A stretch of 64,000 nt of DNA from Nipponacmea schrenckii (GCA_030562195.1 JAUJPP010000006.1:372001-436000); one strand, 5' to 3'; numbered from the stretch's first letter, positions 35,657 to 46,773 are shown. A program made the numbers and translations. The notes: generated by a model not told the origin, from the sequence alone.

Positions 35657-36702
35657 TCAAGAATAAACAAACATAATTGGATCATTGACCCGAGAATTAT
35701 TTTCTTTCATCGACTCTTCAAAATCCAATTTTTTGGGTTGAAATCAAAGTACCGATAAAATACTCCAAAGTTAATTTGTTTACCCTGAAATTCTGAATCG
35801 GAATAGTTTCAGAGAATTTCGTCAGAAGATATGATTAAGTCATCTGCTTACAGTCTTACTATTCAACCTTACCAATAGAGACCCTATTCCAAATTAAAAA
35901 TTATGTTGTCACAATCACCTGGTGCGCGTTAAGATCTTAACAAGTTAAAATACAAACGGTATTTAATAACATACAGCATAAAATACCACGATAGTTTTCG
36001 CTTTTCAGAGATTGCTTCCTTTATTCAACCGTAAAAAGCTTTAATGCAAAATCGGATTTACAAGAAATACTAACACGGTCTAATAAACTATCTTTCTTTG
36101 AAAATATATACAACAATACTAAATACAATATGTAATATAAAATATACTATCTAAATGAGAATAAAATGTTTTTTATGTCATGATGATGAGGATAGATTAG
36201 AACAAATAATAAATTAGAGAGTTATAAAATATAAACAACAATCACAAAAATAACAAAACCAAATCAATTTCTTATAATTATCCATAAAAACAATAATATA
36301 CACAATATAACAAGGGGCACAACCATGACGTAGTAATATACACAATGCGTAAATATTAATTATTCTTCACAATATCAACATAAAATATAACAAACAAACA
36401 TCTAGGGATCAAATAAAATATTACTTGGGCATCAGTAAAAATAAGTGAAATGTTGGAAGATACAAATTATTGTGACTTAAACTATAAATGTTATCCTTTA
36501 TTAGGAAGGAGTATGTGCGAGTTTTTATGTATATATTCTTCTGAACATTTTATATACACTTCTTAACTAATTATATATAAATATTCCTGATGTCGACATG
36601 TTTCGAAACATACTTTTCAAGACATAATATTGAATAGCGGTACAATATAAATTTTCCTAAATATATATTAGTATATCAAGTCTGTACTGATTGTTTAAAT
36701 GA
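35657..36702. other. Convergent 3' regions of gene 2 and the EGF-FTP gene
   Basis: AATAAA at 35662-35667 lies only a few bases after the gene 2 stop, and another at about 36164 would give a longer UTR. For the minus-strand gene, TTTATT at about 36018 and 36492 are candidate polyadenylation signals. No coding capacity. Confidence 0.45.
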
Positions 36703-36817
36703 TTACCTTCTTGGTTGAGGTAATAGGGGTTCTATGGTTGTTTCAGGCTGAAGTAGTGCGTTGATTCTTGTGTTTTCTAATTTTTTATGTTCAAGGATGT
36801 ACTTTCTTGAAAGGTAC
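36703..36817 (-). CDS. EGF-FTP gene exon 9: cytoplasmic tail and stop
   Basis: Acceptor CATTTTAG|G, phase 2. Encodes YLSRKYILEHKKLENTR ... LLPQPRR and ends at TAA (36705-36703). Confidence 0.65.
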
Positions 36818-39800
36818 CTAAAATGCACAAAATATTATTTTAAAAGCAATTATACAAATAAATCGCATAAATGAGTAATGCCATAATAACTGAATTGGTT
36901 TTTTTTTTTTTACCATCACCAAAGCTGAAGTGGGTTTATTACCAATCAAATTCAATAGTCACTGTCGACTCGGTTAATTACAAAGATTGTAACTAACTGG
37001 TCAGGTTTTAAGAAGACAAAAAGGTACTGGATGAAAAGGGATAAGGTCCCAGAAAAACATAGACTTCAGCAGTAATGATTCTTACCTTGACATTATACAA
37101 AACAGAACCATGGGAACCACAGTTACTCCGATAAAAATTCCAATACTTAATGCCAAATTTGTTATAGTTATAGATGAACTCTTATCATTGCTTCCTGGAA
37201 ATCAAATAGATACAAAATAAAGGCAAGTAAAAGGGAATCAATTCAAAACTGTATGATGTTATATAGTTTTGTTTCACAACTACTATATTACCGATATAAT
37301 ATTAACGAGAGGACTTGGTAGTTGGTAGCCCAGTTATATTAACAAACAGGGTGGGGATATTGGGGTTGTATTTATAAACAGAATTATATAAACATGGAAG
37401 AAATTGCGCCACAGTGTATATATATACTCACATAGTTGATATTTCTGGAACAAAGCAGCAGTTCATGGTAGCGTGACATAGACATGATCACAAATAGTGT
37501 TACTTTGGGCACGGAACTTCGAAGCTCATGGTTATACGTTTCGCACCGTAGCAGGTATCTTAACTTACAACAAGTGGTTGCCTAGCAAGATACGCCCACT
37601 TTAAAATATATTTTCTGTGTTAACGCAGCAGAAACTAACATTATTTAGGTCTAATCCAAGTTCTCATCAATATAATGTTAACATCAAATTTCATTCAAAT
37701 CAGATGAAACCTCGTCTCTATTGCATTTACTAGCTAATCTCCATGTGTTTGGAGTAAGTCAGGGGCAATAACTCAAATATAGTTCATCGAAAAATAGTAA
37801 AAATTGAACTTGATCTCATCAATAAAAATGATCAATTGCCAACTTCGCCGTGTTTTGACTAATTGAAGTGCAATAACTCAAAAAAAGTTCATCGAAAAAT
37901 CGTCGATTTCGAACTCGACCAAGATCTCATCATCTTCAATGATCACACCAAATTTCATTTAAATCGGATGAAAACTGTATTGTCTTTAGCATTCACAAGT
38001 CTATTTCAACGTGTTTTGACTAAATCAAGGGCAATCACTAACTTATCGAACATTTCATCGATATAAATGTTCACACTAATTTTCATTCAAATCAAATGAA
38101 AACTGTTGTCTATTTCGACGCGTTTTTAGTAAGTCAAGGGGAATAACTCAAAAAACGTTACCCAAAAATCGTCACTATCAAACTTGTCCAAGATCTCATT
38201 AATATAAATGATAACACCCAATTTCATTTAAATCTAATGGAAATTGTAATCTCTATTGCGTTCACAGGCCAATTTTGACGCGTTTTAACTAAGTCAAGTG
38301 CAATAACTCAAAAACCGTTCATCGAAAAATTGCCAATTTTAAACCTGTCCAAGATCTCAATATAAATGATCACATCAAGTTTCATTTAAATCTGATGAAA
38401 ACTGTAGTCTCTATAGCGTTCGCAAGTAAATTTTTTCTAAGTCAAGGGCAATAAGCCGGACCGACGGACACGGGTGACGACAATATACGACCATATTATA
38501 ATTTGAGCGTATAAAAACTGCAGTTTGTTCATGGCGATATACGACTTAACCGAACCAAGATAATTTTTTAAGAACCCCAAGCACAGGGATCTCACGGAAG
38601 AGCATTGTTATCTCCATTGCTCTTATTGTGTAAAACCATTGACATGTTGTGGTTTTTTGATGTTTGACAATACCAGTGGTGAATAGTGATACTTGTTCAT
38701 TTCCAGACATGATTATATTACATGTTCTAGGTTGTACTAATTACATTATTTCGTTTTTGTTTCTGAATTTAGCAACTATCTGAGCATTCAGAAATGGGAC
38801 CAATTATGTTTCAATTGGAAATAATTAGGATGACACTTTTGTAAACTCTGTAAAGAAAAAGGTCTAAATCATGGTGGAATCAAACCAAAAATTACCTCCG
38901 TTGTCGCCTCTCGGTGATACAATCGCTTGTTTAACGGTACAATCTATTCCTTGGTATCCATCTGAACAGTTACAAGCTCCATCAATATTATTACATTCTG
39001 CTTCTAGGTTACAGAATCTTGCTGAACAATCTAGCATACAGTTTGGTCCGTATGTTCCATTATCACATTCTAGAGAGTTAAAATATGACAAAATTTATTG
39101 TTTTAGAAATATAAAAACTTAATAATCAATTAAACTTTGACTTCTATTGAATTTTTAAACTTTGACTTCTATTGAATTTTTAAACTTCGACTTCTATTGA
39201 ATTTTTAAACTTTGACTTCTATTGAATTTTTAAACTTTGATTTCTATGGAATTTTATAGATGTATTTGGCCTAAAATATATCCGTGTCTTTTAAACTCTA
39301 TTAATTTTACTCTGGACAATCCTTATCTACAAGTCAGGGATATCAAATAAATACCAAATGGAGATAAAGACAGGACTAAATTAAATAAACTGGAGATCTA
39401 TAACAATATGAATTTAGATGTGAAAATCATTTCTTAATAAACTACGAACTCCAAATTAAACAAGCTTCTTTCAGATTTAGACGCACGCAGAACTGGAAAA
39501 TCGATGAATTTCGTTTAGCGATCGCTTTTTGTAGAGCTAATGATAGTATTCTGCTTTATTTGCTTTTTCAAATTCTGCCACGGTTTGGTTTTGGTAAAAA
39601 TTATATAAGATGGCAAAAAACATTTTGTAATATAGAAACTAGAGCCACATGTGGCAAATTGTAAGAGACTTTGAAAAAGTCAACCTTCTTAGAAGGTCAC
39701 GGGCCAGAGCAGTCAAAGTTGTAAAATGGTTAGAAGATTGTGAAGGAAGGAAGTGACATATGTTGGTAACGACAGATTACAGGAATTATGTAAAGGGTAA

Positions 39801-42800
39801 GGTTAACAAATGTCAAGGTCACAAGATATAGTCTATCAAAGTTCGATGGCTATCGTAATACACCCACAAATATGCTTCTTGTTGATAATCCCCTTTCTTC
39901 CTTTATATTCTCATTGCTCTGGTTTCTTTGTATCATTGTACCTTGTCGAAACGTCGCAAGTTCTTTATTAAAATAATTGTTATCCATAAAATTGTGTCAA
40001 GAATTATTACCCAGTTACTAAATGCCACTAAAAAAAGGTCTGTTTAATACTTCAGTAGGTTTCGGAGTGCAAAAGCCTGTGATGGAACACTTACTACCAG
40101 AGAAAAATAAAAGCCACTCTTAACCACTGTGGGTCAATACTTTCAAGTTTTTACCTCTTGTACAATCTACTGTCTGGTATCCTGGTTGGCATCCATCAAT
40201 ACATTCTCCTGTTTTACTCTCACATTGTAAATTACTATCTTTACATTTTCTATATGAACATTTCATATCACATACTTCACCATAAAAACCTTCTGTACAA
40301 CCCCCTTCACAGCCACCATTGATACGATTACATGGTGATGTTTCTACTAGACAATTTCTTTCTGAACATAGTTTCGAACATCCAGCACCGTATGAACCAT
40401 TGTCACAAACTATATAAAAATATATTGATCTTTGATGATTATTAAACAAATTTGTGCATGATCAAAATTGTTACTTCCAACGCTTCTAATGCAATGGTCA
40501 CATCCAGCCATTTTAGCTACCAACTTAACCCAATTGAAAAGCCGTTGAAATAAGAAGATAACCCTGAATAGAGATACTGGTCACGTTTTAAAGTAATTCA
40601 ATCAGAAACGTGGACCTGTTGTCTTCCAGAATATCGACCCAGACAGAGGCCATGAGGTCACAGCCGTCTGTTATATTGACCAGGTTCTCCAAACCATCTT
40701 TGTACCCCATTTTACAAGACACAGAACCACACCTATCAGTCTGGTAGCTTTAGCAACCAGAACCTTTTTAAGACATAACATCAGAGTAATACAATGACCC
40801 TCACTCAGTCCAGATCTAATCCCAATGGAACACTGGTGGGATGGCATCCAAATATCCACTCACTTCCACAAAATGCAAGAAAACTAAAGTAATCTGACAA
40901 TTAATTATTATTTCATTGAAATTTAAATAAACAAGTCGCTGTTTTCTGTGTTTATCTATTTAATATATATTAGTATTCATGATAAATGACAGAAAGAAGT
41001 GCTGATAAACGTGTAAAAGAGATGGCAAAGAGTGTTTCTGAACTTTATATGTCTTATATGGGACAGTTATATAATTAATTTACATCAGTACAATATTTCA
41101 AAAGATGTTCGTCATCGAACTGTTATTCGACGAAAGTGTTTTATCATGTTTTATCATGAAGGCTCCTACATATTATAAAGTCATGTCACTTCAAAAACAG
41201 TCAAACACAAACCTTAGCCAGAGAACTTCAAAGGATTACAGTTTTTTTCAGGATTGTAGTTTGTTTACATGGCGCATAGATACGGGTATATATGACCTTA
41301 TTTGTATAGTTATTAAACCGTACTACGAATTTATATCGTTTATATGAACCCGTGTAATGAAATTGGTTTTTGGAAAAAGTAAAACATAAAAATTTACCTT
41401 GACTACAAGTTGTTCCTGTCCATCCATCAGAGCAACCATTAGGACATTCACCAGTCTCTGAACATCTTTCATTATTTAAACAATGACAGAAGTTGGTACA
41501 ATCTGACCCAAACGTTCCTACAGAACATACTGAAATGAAGTAATATTAAGAAATGACAGAAATTGTGATGATATTATCCTGTATGTTACACATTGCGATG
41601 GAAGTTGATAAAAGTTATCGGCAAGTGAAAGATTTCTATTCAATAGGTTCATCCCTGAGTTTTTACAAACATTAACACATTAAGAAATCAACTCTCTCTC
41701 CTGTCCACAAAACAAAATTAACGATTTAAAGAACAAGGGAAATAACTCAAGTCTAATTTGCTTCATCCTTTGGTTATAACAAACACTCAAACCAAGTTTC
41801 ACCAAAATCCACCAAGAAACCAGCTCTCTATCGTGTCCACAGACAATCAAGAACAAGTGTGATAACCCATAGTTAATATTTTTCGATTAGTCTGATTTTC
41901 AAGGGCTTGGGTGATCACAGACACTCACGTTGAGTGTCATCAAAATCCACCAAGAAACCAGCTCTCTATCGTGTCCAGATACTTTTTGATTCGTTTTCAA
42001 GAACGAGATCAATAACTCAAATAGTTTTGGATTGGTATGATTTTCCATAGGCTTCATCCTTGGGTTATAACAAACAATGTAGCTACCAGAATACAAAAGT
42101 CCATGTCTTAAATTTGTATTATCCATATTTCGTAAGCCATATTTTAGGCGCAACTAAACTCCTGGCCAAACTTCTGGTGAACCCCAATGAACATGTCCCC
42201 AAATTCTTACCGAAGCCTCAAATTGTTAAAAAAAAAACGTTTGTTAGAAGATGTTTGTGAATAAAGTTTATAACAATACGCAGTTGTTAACGTATTGACA
42301 AACACGACACATGGAGTGTCATCAAATCAAATCCCCAAGAAACCAGCTTTCTATCGTGTCTACGCCTTAGAACGGGAATAAAATATAAGTTCTCAATATG
42401 AGTATATTATATATAACTTTAAACTGGTGTCATAAAATAATAGATTCTATGTAAACCCATACCAATTTTCGTTAAAATCTACCAAGAAACCAGCTCTGTA
42501 TCGTGTCTACAATAATGTGCTTCATAAAGTAATAGAATCCCTGTAAAAATGGAAAAATCAGAAACTAAGTAATAATTGAAAAACGCTTAATCAATTGGTC
42601 AATGTTAATATTTTTAAATTTCATGTTCATTCTAAGATGCAGTATTCGTTATAACCGTTAAGCACATCAATAGAATAAAATCTTACCATATATCTCCATT
42701 TGACAAAAAGTTAAATATCTGCCACTATGGCTGGCATAATCATTACTGATATTAACATAACGACCAGTTATAACCTGATTACACTCTATATCTTTAACAT

Positions 42801-45800
42801 TCGGTGGCGACAAACCAACTCTTTCTTTATAACATAGTTCTGGTTCTTCATTCTCTTTAATAACGTATAGAAAAAATGCATCCACTGAGGCAAAATCTGA
42901 AAACATGATTTTGAAAAATAACAACAATATATTCAATAATATAACATTGTATTTTATATATAACTATATATTTTACTTTTCTAAACTCTAAAGTATATTA
43001 TAGTCAAAGTATTATTGTATAAATATATTTATAACTTATTTATTAACTTACCCGATTAGCTGAAAGATAAAATAAAATGAACAATTACAATCAATAATAA
43101 ATTAATTATATTGTGTAACAACTGAGGCCAAATTTATTAAAAGAGATTGGCCAAGAGTAAAACCGCAACATCCAAGATAAGGTTTATAATTAGTAGAATT
43201 TATATTGGCATTATCTTTTGAGGGATAGTGTTTGAGAAATTTGTCAACTTTAGAAGATTCTAAGAAAAACGTCATTCTTACGCTGTATGATAATATGTTT
43301 AATAGGATATTCCTCTAGTAGATCTATTCCCCACCATGTACGAGTCATATCTGTATTAGAACATTTTGTAGGTTCATTATTAGCCTCTCTTCTTGCTCTG
43401 TTAATCTTAATCTGACCTGATGGTTTATTTAGAGCTACATTCTCTGTAAAATATTTATATCGTCATTAAAGGGGTTGGTAAAGAATGTCTTAGCAAAGCA
43501 TGTCGATTCTAAAATGCCCTAGGTCAGAAAAATCATAAATATTCAACAAAAAGACATATTAATAAAACGTTTTAGCACATTTGGTGCAACTGATATTACA
43601 CTGACGGTATGTATAGTTTGTGTTTTAAGTTTGTGGGTTTGATGGAAAACAAAGTGTTGATATAATATTGTAATTTCTGGTTTGTCACATCTATAGCCAT
43701 TTTAATACAGTCTTATAATTAGGACCAAGGAAAAAAGATGTTAATTTGTGATGTCTTATCTCAGCTCATCTAGATTGGGTGGTAATCCAAAAATACAGCT
43801 TAAAGGAACTTACGTTTTTGACAAGTAGCACCAGACCATCCTATATCACAACCTCCACCACAGTCACCGGTATCTTTATTACATGGTTCATCATTAAAAC
43901 AGTGACAGGTATAACTGTTATCAGGTCCAAACTTTACACCTGTAATTAATAAATAATAAACTAACATATTCTTTAGCTATAGATATTACCTGGTTCAAAC
44001 TTAGCAACTGTTTAATATATAACAAACGCAATCATTTTCCCACTTATTCCACCAAAAATGTGACACTTATGTTAAATTTGCTATTTCAATATTATATAAT
44101 AATAATTAAAGGAATGCTGCATCTTAAAATAAACTTTAAAAAATTTAAACTTGGCCAATAAGTCATGTATTTATCAGTAGATATACCTGCTGCCATAAAT
44201 AACATAACATAATCTTTATATAATCCGATAATTTAAAAAGCTCAATAATTATTCATAAAAATGCAATTGTTTAAATTAATTGAAAAACGCTTAATTAATT
44301 GATAATAAATTATTTAAGTGTTTTTCAATAAATACTTAGGCCCTATTTATACGTGGGATTTTTGGCCAGTGGAATGTTCTCGATAAAAATCCGTCATTGA
44401 TGCGACTGCAGACGATTTGATTTATACAGTCGGATCATCGACGAATTTTTACTGAAAAATCAAAATGGCTGCCAGAAATAAAAGAGTACTTCTTCTGTTA
44501 GATATTTATTATAAACAGTTATTAAGAAAACGAATGGTAGTATTATTTATCACTATTTTGAAATACCGCAACATACATTAACGAAACTGTGTATTTTTAA
44601 TGAGCTTTATTCTTAAAAAACCATATGCAAAGAAGCATTCTGAGAAAAATAATCGTCGTATATGATCCTGTAAGCGGAAAATGAAGAAATCCTGGTTGAT
44701 TTAGTCATGTTTTCGATCTTTATAGCGATGCACACTTTAAAAAAATGAATTAATAAAGGAACTTTTCAATTTTTCTTGGAAAAGTCCAGATGCGACTTTT
44801 CAACGAAGTGGTTTGTGAAGAACATTTGGCTAATTTTTGAGTATTGTTGCAAATATTAGTAACAAAAGATAGTTTGCCAGGCAAGGTAACATACGCCCAA
44901 ACATCAACATTGTTAAATCATTATTTCCTTGGATTAATAGCATCTATATAATATACCATCAAACCTTTCATCTAAGTCGTCGAATTCCAATAATCACACC
45001 AAGTTTATTAAAATCCATTGAAAATTGTAGCTTCTATTGCATCCATAATACAATTTTAACATGATTTTAGTAAGGTAAGGCAATAACTCAAAAAAAGGTT
45101 CTTTGAAAAATATCTAAATTCAAACTTGATCGTCATCTTATAAATTCTACTGCTCACACCAAATTTCATCAAAGTCCATTCAAAATTGAAGCTTTTAGTG
45201 TGTCTACAACAAAAATAAAGGCAGGGGCAATAACTCAAAACCGTTCATAGCAAAATCATCAAAATCGAACTTGACCGATGTCTTATCAATTCAAATGCTT
45301 ACACCAAGTTTGATTAAAATCTGTTGAAAATTGTAGCTTCTATTGTGTCTACAACAAATGTTGACAGACGGACCGACGGACAGGGGCAACGACATTATAC
45401 GTTGTCGTATGATGTGGGCGTATAGAAAGCACGTTTGTGTTTGTTGACACCAATAGTCACTTGAGTAGTTATGAGCAAGCGCATACTGACTGAAATCTGT
45501 AGCCGAGTGCAATTTTTCTGCTTAGATTCGACAAAATTGGGCCTTAGTTTTGTGAGTTTTCCAAATTTTACACCATAGGTAATTCACTTATATAAATGAT
45601 ATATACACTATGCACTTATATTGACCATTCTTGAGAACTTAATCTTATATGTTTATTCTAAGGCACAGTATCATTAATGATGTTTAGTATTGGGGGTAAA
45701 TAAGCATCATAAAACTGTAGAGATGACAGCTCGGGCCTTACTTTATCTACGATTTGAGATGTTTAACGTTCTTAATGGTGTAAGGCCCTGAATAAACTTA

Positions 45801-46006
45801 CATTGAGTGAGGTGTATAATAGATAATATTACAACTATCCACCTCAATATCGTAACACACCATGTAGTTTGTAAAGATGAAAGTTTTGCTGGGGCAGCGG
45901 TGTATTCTTTTTTCTGTCCATCAGTTTGAGGTTTTATAACTGGTACAGTCTGTAGCACGTCGGATCTTGTTTTTATCTCGACCTTTCCGTCTTTAATGTG
46001 TGGCAT
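36703..46006 (-). CDS. EGF-FTP (fucolectin)-EGF transmembrane receptor, nine coding exons
   Basis: Joined on the minus strand: 46006-45802, 43939-43814, 43443-43282, 42896-42687, 41529-41396, 40409-40155, 39069-38896, 37194-37086, 36817-36703. Introns have GT/AG ends and are phase 1, except the last, which is phase 2. The product is about 495 residues. Predicted order: an N-terminal segment with a hydrophobic stretch (about 46-66), EGF-like (69-110), FTP domain (eel-fucolectin/tachylectin-4/pentraxin-1, about 111-234), four EGF-like modules (235-421), TM helix (about 432-456), and a 39-residue basic tail. FTP domains bind fucose; EGF arrays of this sort occur in MEGF10/scavenger-like receptors. 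A role in glycan recognition is inference. The exon at 41529-41396 carries two extra bases that break phase. Confidence 0.75.
37086..37194 (-). CDS. EGF-FTP gene exon 8: transmembrane helix
   Basis: Acceptor GATTTCCAG|GA, donor TCAAG|GTAAGA, phase 1 in and phase 2 out. Encodes GSNDKSSSITITN, then a hydrophobic helix (LALSIGIFIGVTVVPMVLFC). Confidence 0.75.
37555..38515 (-). mobile_element. Element family 1, copy 2 (reverse orientation)
   Basis: Left edge AAGTGG...TTGCCTAGCAAGATACGCCCA and right edge ACGACAATATACGACCATAT ... GCGTATAAAAA match the inverted ends of the copy at 22456. The body has about five repeats containing AAGTCAAGGGCAATAACTCA, TTCATCGAAAAATCG, and TTTCATTCAAATC. Intronic (between exons 7 and 8 of the EGF-FTP gene). 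Confidence 0.75.
38896..39069 (-). CDS. EGF-FTP gene exon 7: EGF-like module
   Basis: Acceptor CTCTCTAG|AA, donor GGAG|GTAATT, phase 1 at both ends, 174 nt. Reads ECDNGTYGPNCMLDC ... CNCSDGYQGIDC, an EGF-like module followed by a short linker. Confidence 0.8.
39131..39258 (+). repeat. 26-bp tandem repeat, about 5 copies
   Basis: Unit contains TAAACTTTGACTTCTATTGA then ATTTTT. Copies are almost identical, with C/T changes in the third and fifth. Intronic, just upstream of exon 7. Confidence 0.95.
40155..40409 (-). CDS. EGF-FTP gene exon 6: two EGF-like modules
   Basis: Acceptor TTTATATAG|TT, donor AGAG|GTAAAA, phase 1 at both ends, 255 nt. Reads CDNGSYGAGCSKLC ... GGCTEGFYGEVC, then CKDSNLQCESKTGEC ... 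GYQTVDC. Confidence 0.82.
40618..40887 (+). pseudogene. Tc1/mariner transposase relic
   Basis: One frame on the plus strand reads YIDQVLQTIFVPHFTRHRT, then ATRTFLRHNIRVIQ, a TGA at 40794, then PSLSPDLIPMEHWWDGI. This is the conserved C-terminal half of Tc1-like DDE transposases (family form: YIDxVLxPxxxPFF ... LPWPxxSPDLNPIEHLWD). The WP tryptophan has become TGA, and the DNARPH segment holding the second catalytic Asp is lost. It is antisense inside an intron of the EGF-FTP gene. TIRs were not found. Confidence 0.85.
41396..41529 (-). CDS. EGF-FTP gene exon 5: EGF-like module, with phase problem
   Basis: Acceptor CATTTCAG|TA, donor AAG|GTAAAT. Reads CSVGTFGSDCTNFCHC ... CSDGWTGTTC. The exon is 134 nt, so phase 1 in leads to phase 0 out, whereas exon 6 needs phase 1. 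Removing a GA doublet (the sequence reads CTTGAGACTAC) would restore 132 nt and a CSQG junction. It could be an assembly indel, a polymorphism, or a real lesion. Confidence 0.72.
41690..42400 (-). mobile_element. Element family 2 (internal tandem repeats), reverse copy
   Basis: Four imperfect repeats, each with ACCAAGAAACCAGCTCTCTA, TCGTGTCCAC and a variant of AACAAGGGCAATAACTC. The forward version of the same phrases is at 55300-55800. No coding capacity. Intronic, between exons 4 and 5 of the EGF-FTP gene. Confidence 0.7.
42545..42660 (+). mobile_element. TTAA-type MITE, copy C (3' end fragment)
   Basis: Retains AAAAACGCTTAAT and TTTCATGTTCATTCTAAG, then ATGCAGTATTCG, the right end of the family, in diverged form. 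Only about 115 bp remain. Confidence 0.6.
42687..42896 (-). CDS. EGF-FTP gene exon 4: second half of FTP domain
   Basis: Acceptor GTTTTCAG|AT, donor TATG|GTAAGA, phase 1 at both ends, 210 nt. Ends with GRYVNISN ... LTFCQMEIYG, the hallmark C-terminal strand of FTP/F5-8-like lectin domains (family form: GRYVxI ... LTLCEVEVYG). Confidence 0.85.
43282..43443 (-). CDS. EGF-FTP gene exon 3: first half of FTP domain
   Basis: Acceptor ATTTTACAG|AG, donor AGC|GTAAGA, phase 1 at both ends, 162 nt. Begins NVALNKPSGQ and contains TWWGIDLLEEYPIKHIII, the conserved FTP start and the WWxVDL strand. The usual AVDGN calcium/fucose-side motif reads RREANNEP here, so ligand binding may differ. Confidence 0.85.
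43814..43939 (-). CDS. EGF-FTP gene exon 2: EGF-like module
   Basis: Acceptor TTAATTACAG|GT, donor AAAC|GTAAGT, phase 1 at both ends, 126 nt. Reads CHCFNDEPCNKDTGDC ... CDIGWSGATC. It lies N-terminal to the FTP domain. Confidence 0.82.
44339..45543 (+). mobile_element. Harbinger-like element inserted in MITE copy D
   Basis: Ends GGCCCTATTTATACGTGG and AAAATTGGGCC form short inverted repeats (GGCCCTATTT versus GGCCCAATTT). They are flanked by TTA on both sides (44336-44338 and 45544-45546). A 3-bp TTA duplication with GGCCC ends fits PIF/Harbinger, but a 5-bp reading (CTTAG with GCCC ends) is also possible. No transposase is visible. It carries the family 1 element at 44870-45435 inside it. 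Confidence 0.65.
44870..45435 (-). mobile_element. Element family 1, copy 3 (reverse), nested
   Basis: Edges AAAAGATAGTTTGCCAGGCA, AGGTAACATACGCCCA and GGACCGACGGACAGGGGCAA ... GATGTGGGCGTATAGAAA match copy 1 (22456) reversed. It has about three internal repeats with GGCAATAACTCAAAA and TGAAAATTGTAGCTTCTATT. Third level of nesting. Confidence 0.75.
45802..46006 (-). CDS. EGF-FTP gene exon 1 (first coding exon): N-terminus
   Basis: ATG at 46006 opens MPHIKDGKVEIKTRSDV ..., then a hydrophobic run TTWCVTILRWIVVILSIIHL, ending in phase 1 at AAT|GTAAGT. The hydrophobic run starts at about residue 46, late for a signal peptide, so it could be a signal anchor or the true start may differ. An acceptor TCTGTTTCAG ends at about 46022, so a 5' exon exists upstream. 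A good donor (TATG|GTAAGG) at about 46149 could belong to it, perhaps with an ATG just before the junction. Confidence 0.6.
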
Positions 46007-46269
46007 AGTTAAATAACACTGAAACAGAGTTGAAGGTAGTGCCTTGGTTTTCAAAATATACTTCAAATAAGATCAAAATTTCGATGTGTTAGAAGCTTGC
46101 ACAAAAATGGTGTCATAAAATAAATAGTAAAGAAAACAATTCCTTACCATATTCAATATATGTAATACGGATGTCTTTATTACAAGAGTAGAAATCTCGT
46201 GATTTGGAAGAATACATGTATACATGTATGTAATAAAAGAATTGATGCATTAGTTATTCCATTAATCCT

Positions 46270-46773
46270 CTGTATACTTGATTGACAGGTCAGGGAACAG
46301 AACAAACAGTGAAGAAAATTGATTGACATGGAATAGAACAAACAGTGAAGAAAATTGATTGACATGGAACAGAACAAACAGTGAAGTCAATTGATTGACA
46401 GGGAACAGAACAAACAGTGAAGAAGATTGATTGACAGGGAACAGAACAGAGATAATTGATTGGCAGGGAACAGAACAAGCAGTGAAGACAATTGATTGAC
46501 AGGTAACAGAACAAACAGTGGAGATAATTGCTTGACAGGTAACAGAATACATACCAGAGATAATTGATTGACAGGGAACAGAACAAACAGTGGAGAAAAT
46601 TGATTGACAGGGAACAGAACAAACAGTGGAGAAAATTGATTGGCTGGGAATAGAAAAAACAGTAGAGTTAATTGATTGGCAGGTAACAGAACAAATAGTG
46701 AAGATAATTGATTGACAGGGAACAGAAAAAACAGTGGGGACAATTGATAGGCTGGGAATAGAAAAACAGTGGA
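46270..46773 (+). repeat. 36-bp minisatellite, left part, about 14 copies
   Basis: Unit contains ACAGAACAAACAGTGGAGAC then AATTGATTGACAGGGA. It is interrupted at AGTGGA (46768-46773) by the LINE and continues at 51169. Because 36 is divisible by 3, antisense open frames with 12-residue repeats appear in all three frames; these are artefacts. Confidence 0.96.

Larger units (their letters stand above)
44110..45673 (+). mobile_element. TTAA-type MITE, copy D, split by nested insertion
   Basis: Flanked by TTAA (44106-44109 and 45674-45677). The left part (44110-44338) has the family phrases AAACTTGGCCAATAAG and ACCTGCTGCCATAAATAACA, and a palindrome round GAAAAACGCTTAATTAATTG. The right part (45544-45673) resumes at TTTTGTGAGTTTTCCAAATT and ends TTATTCTAAGGCACAGTATC. 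The break coincides with the element at 44339-45543. Confidence 0.8.
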
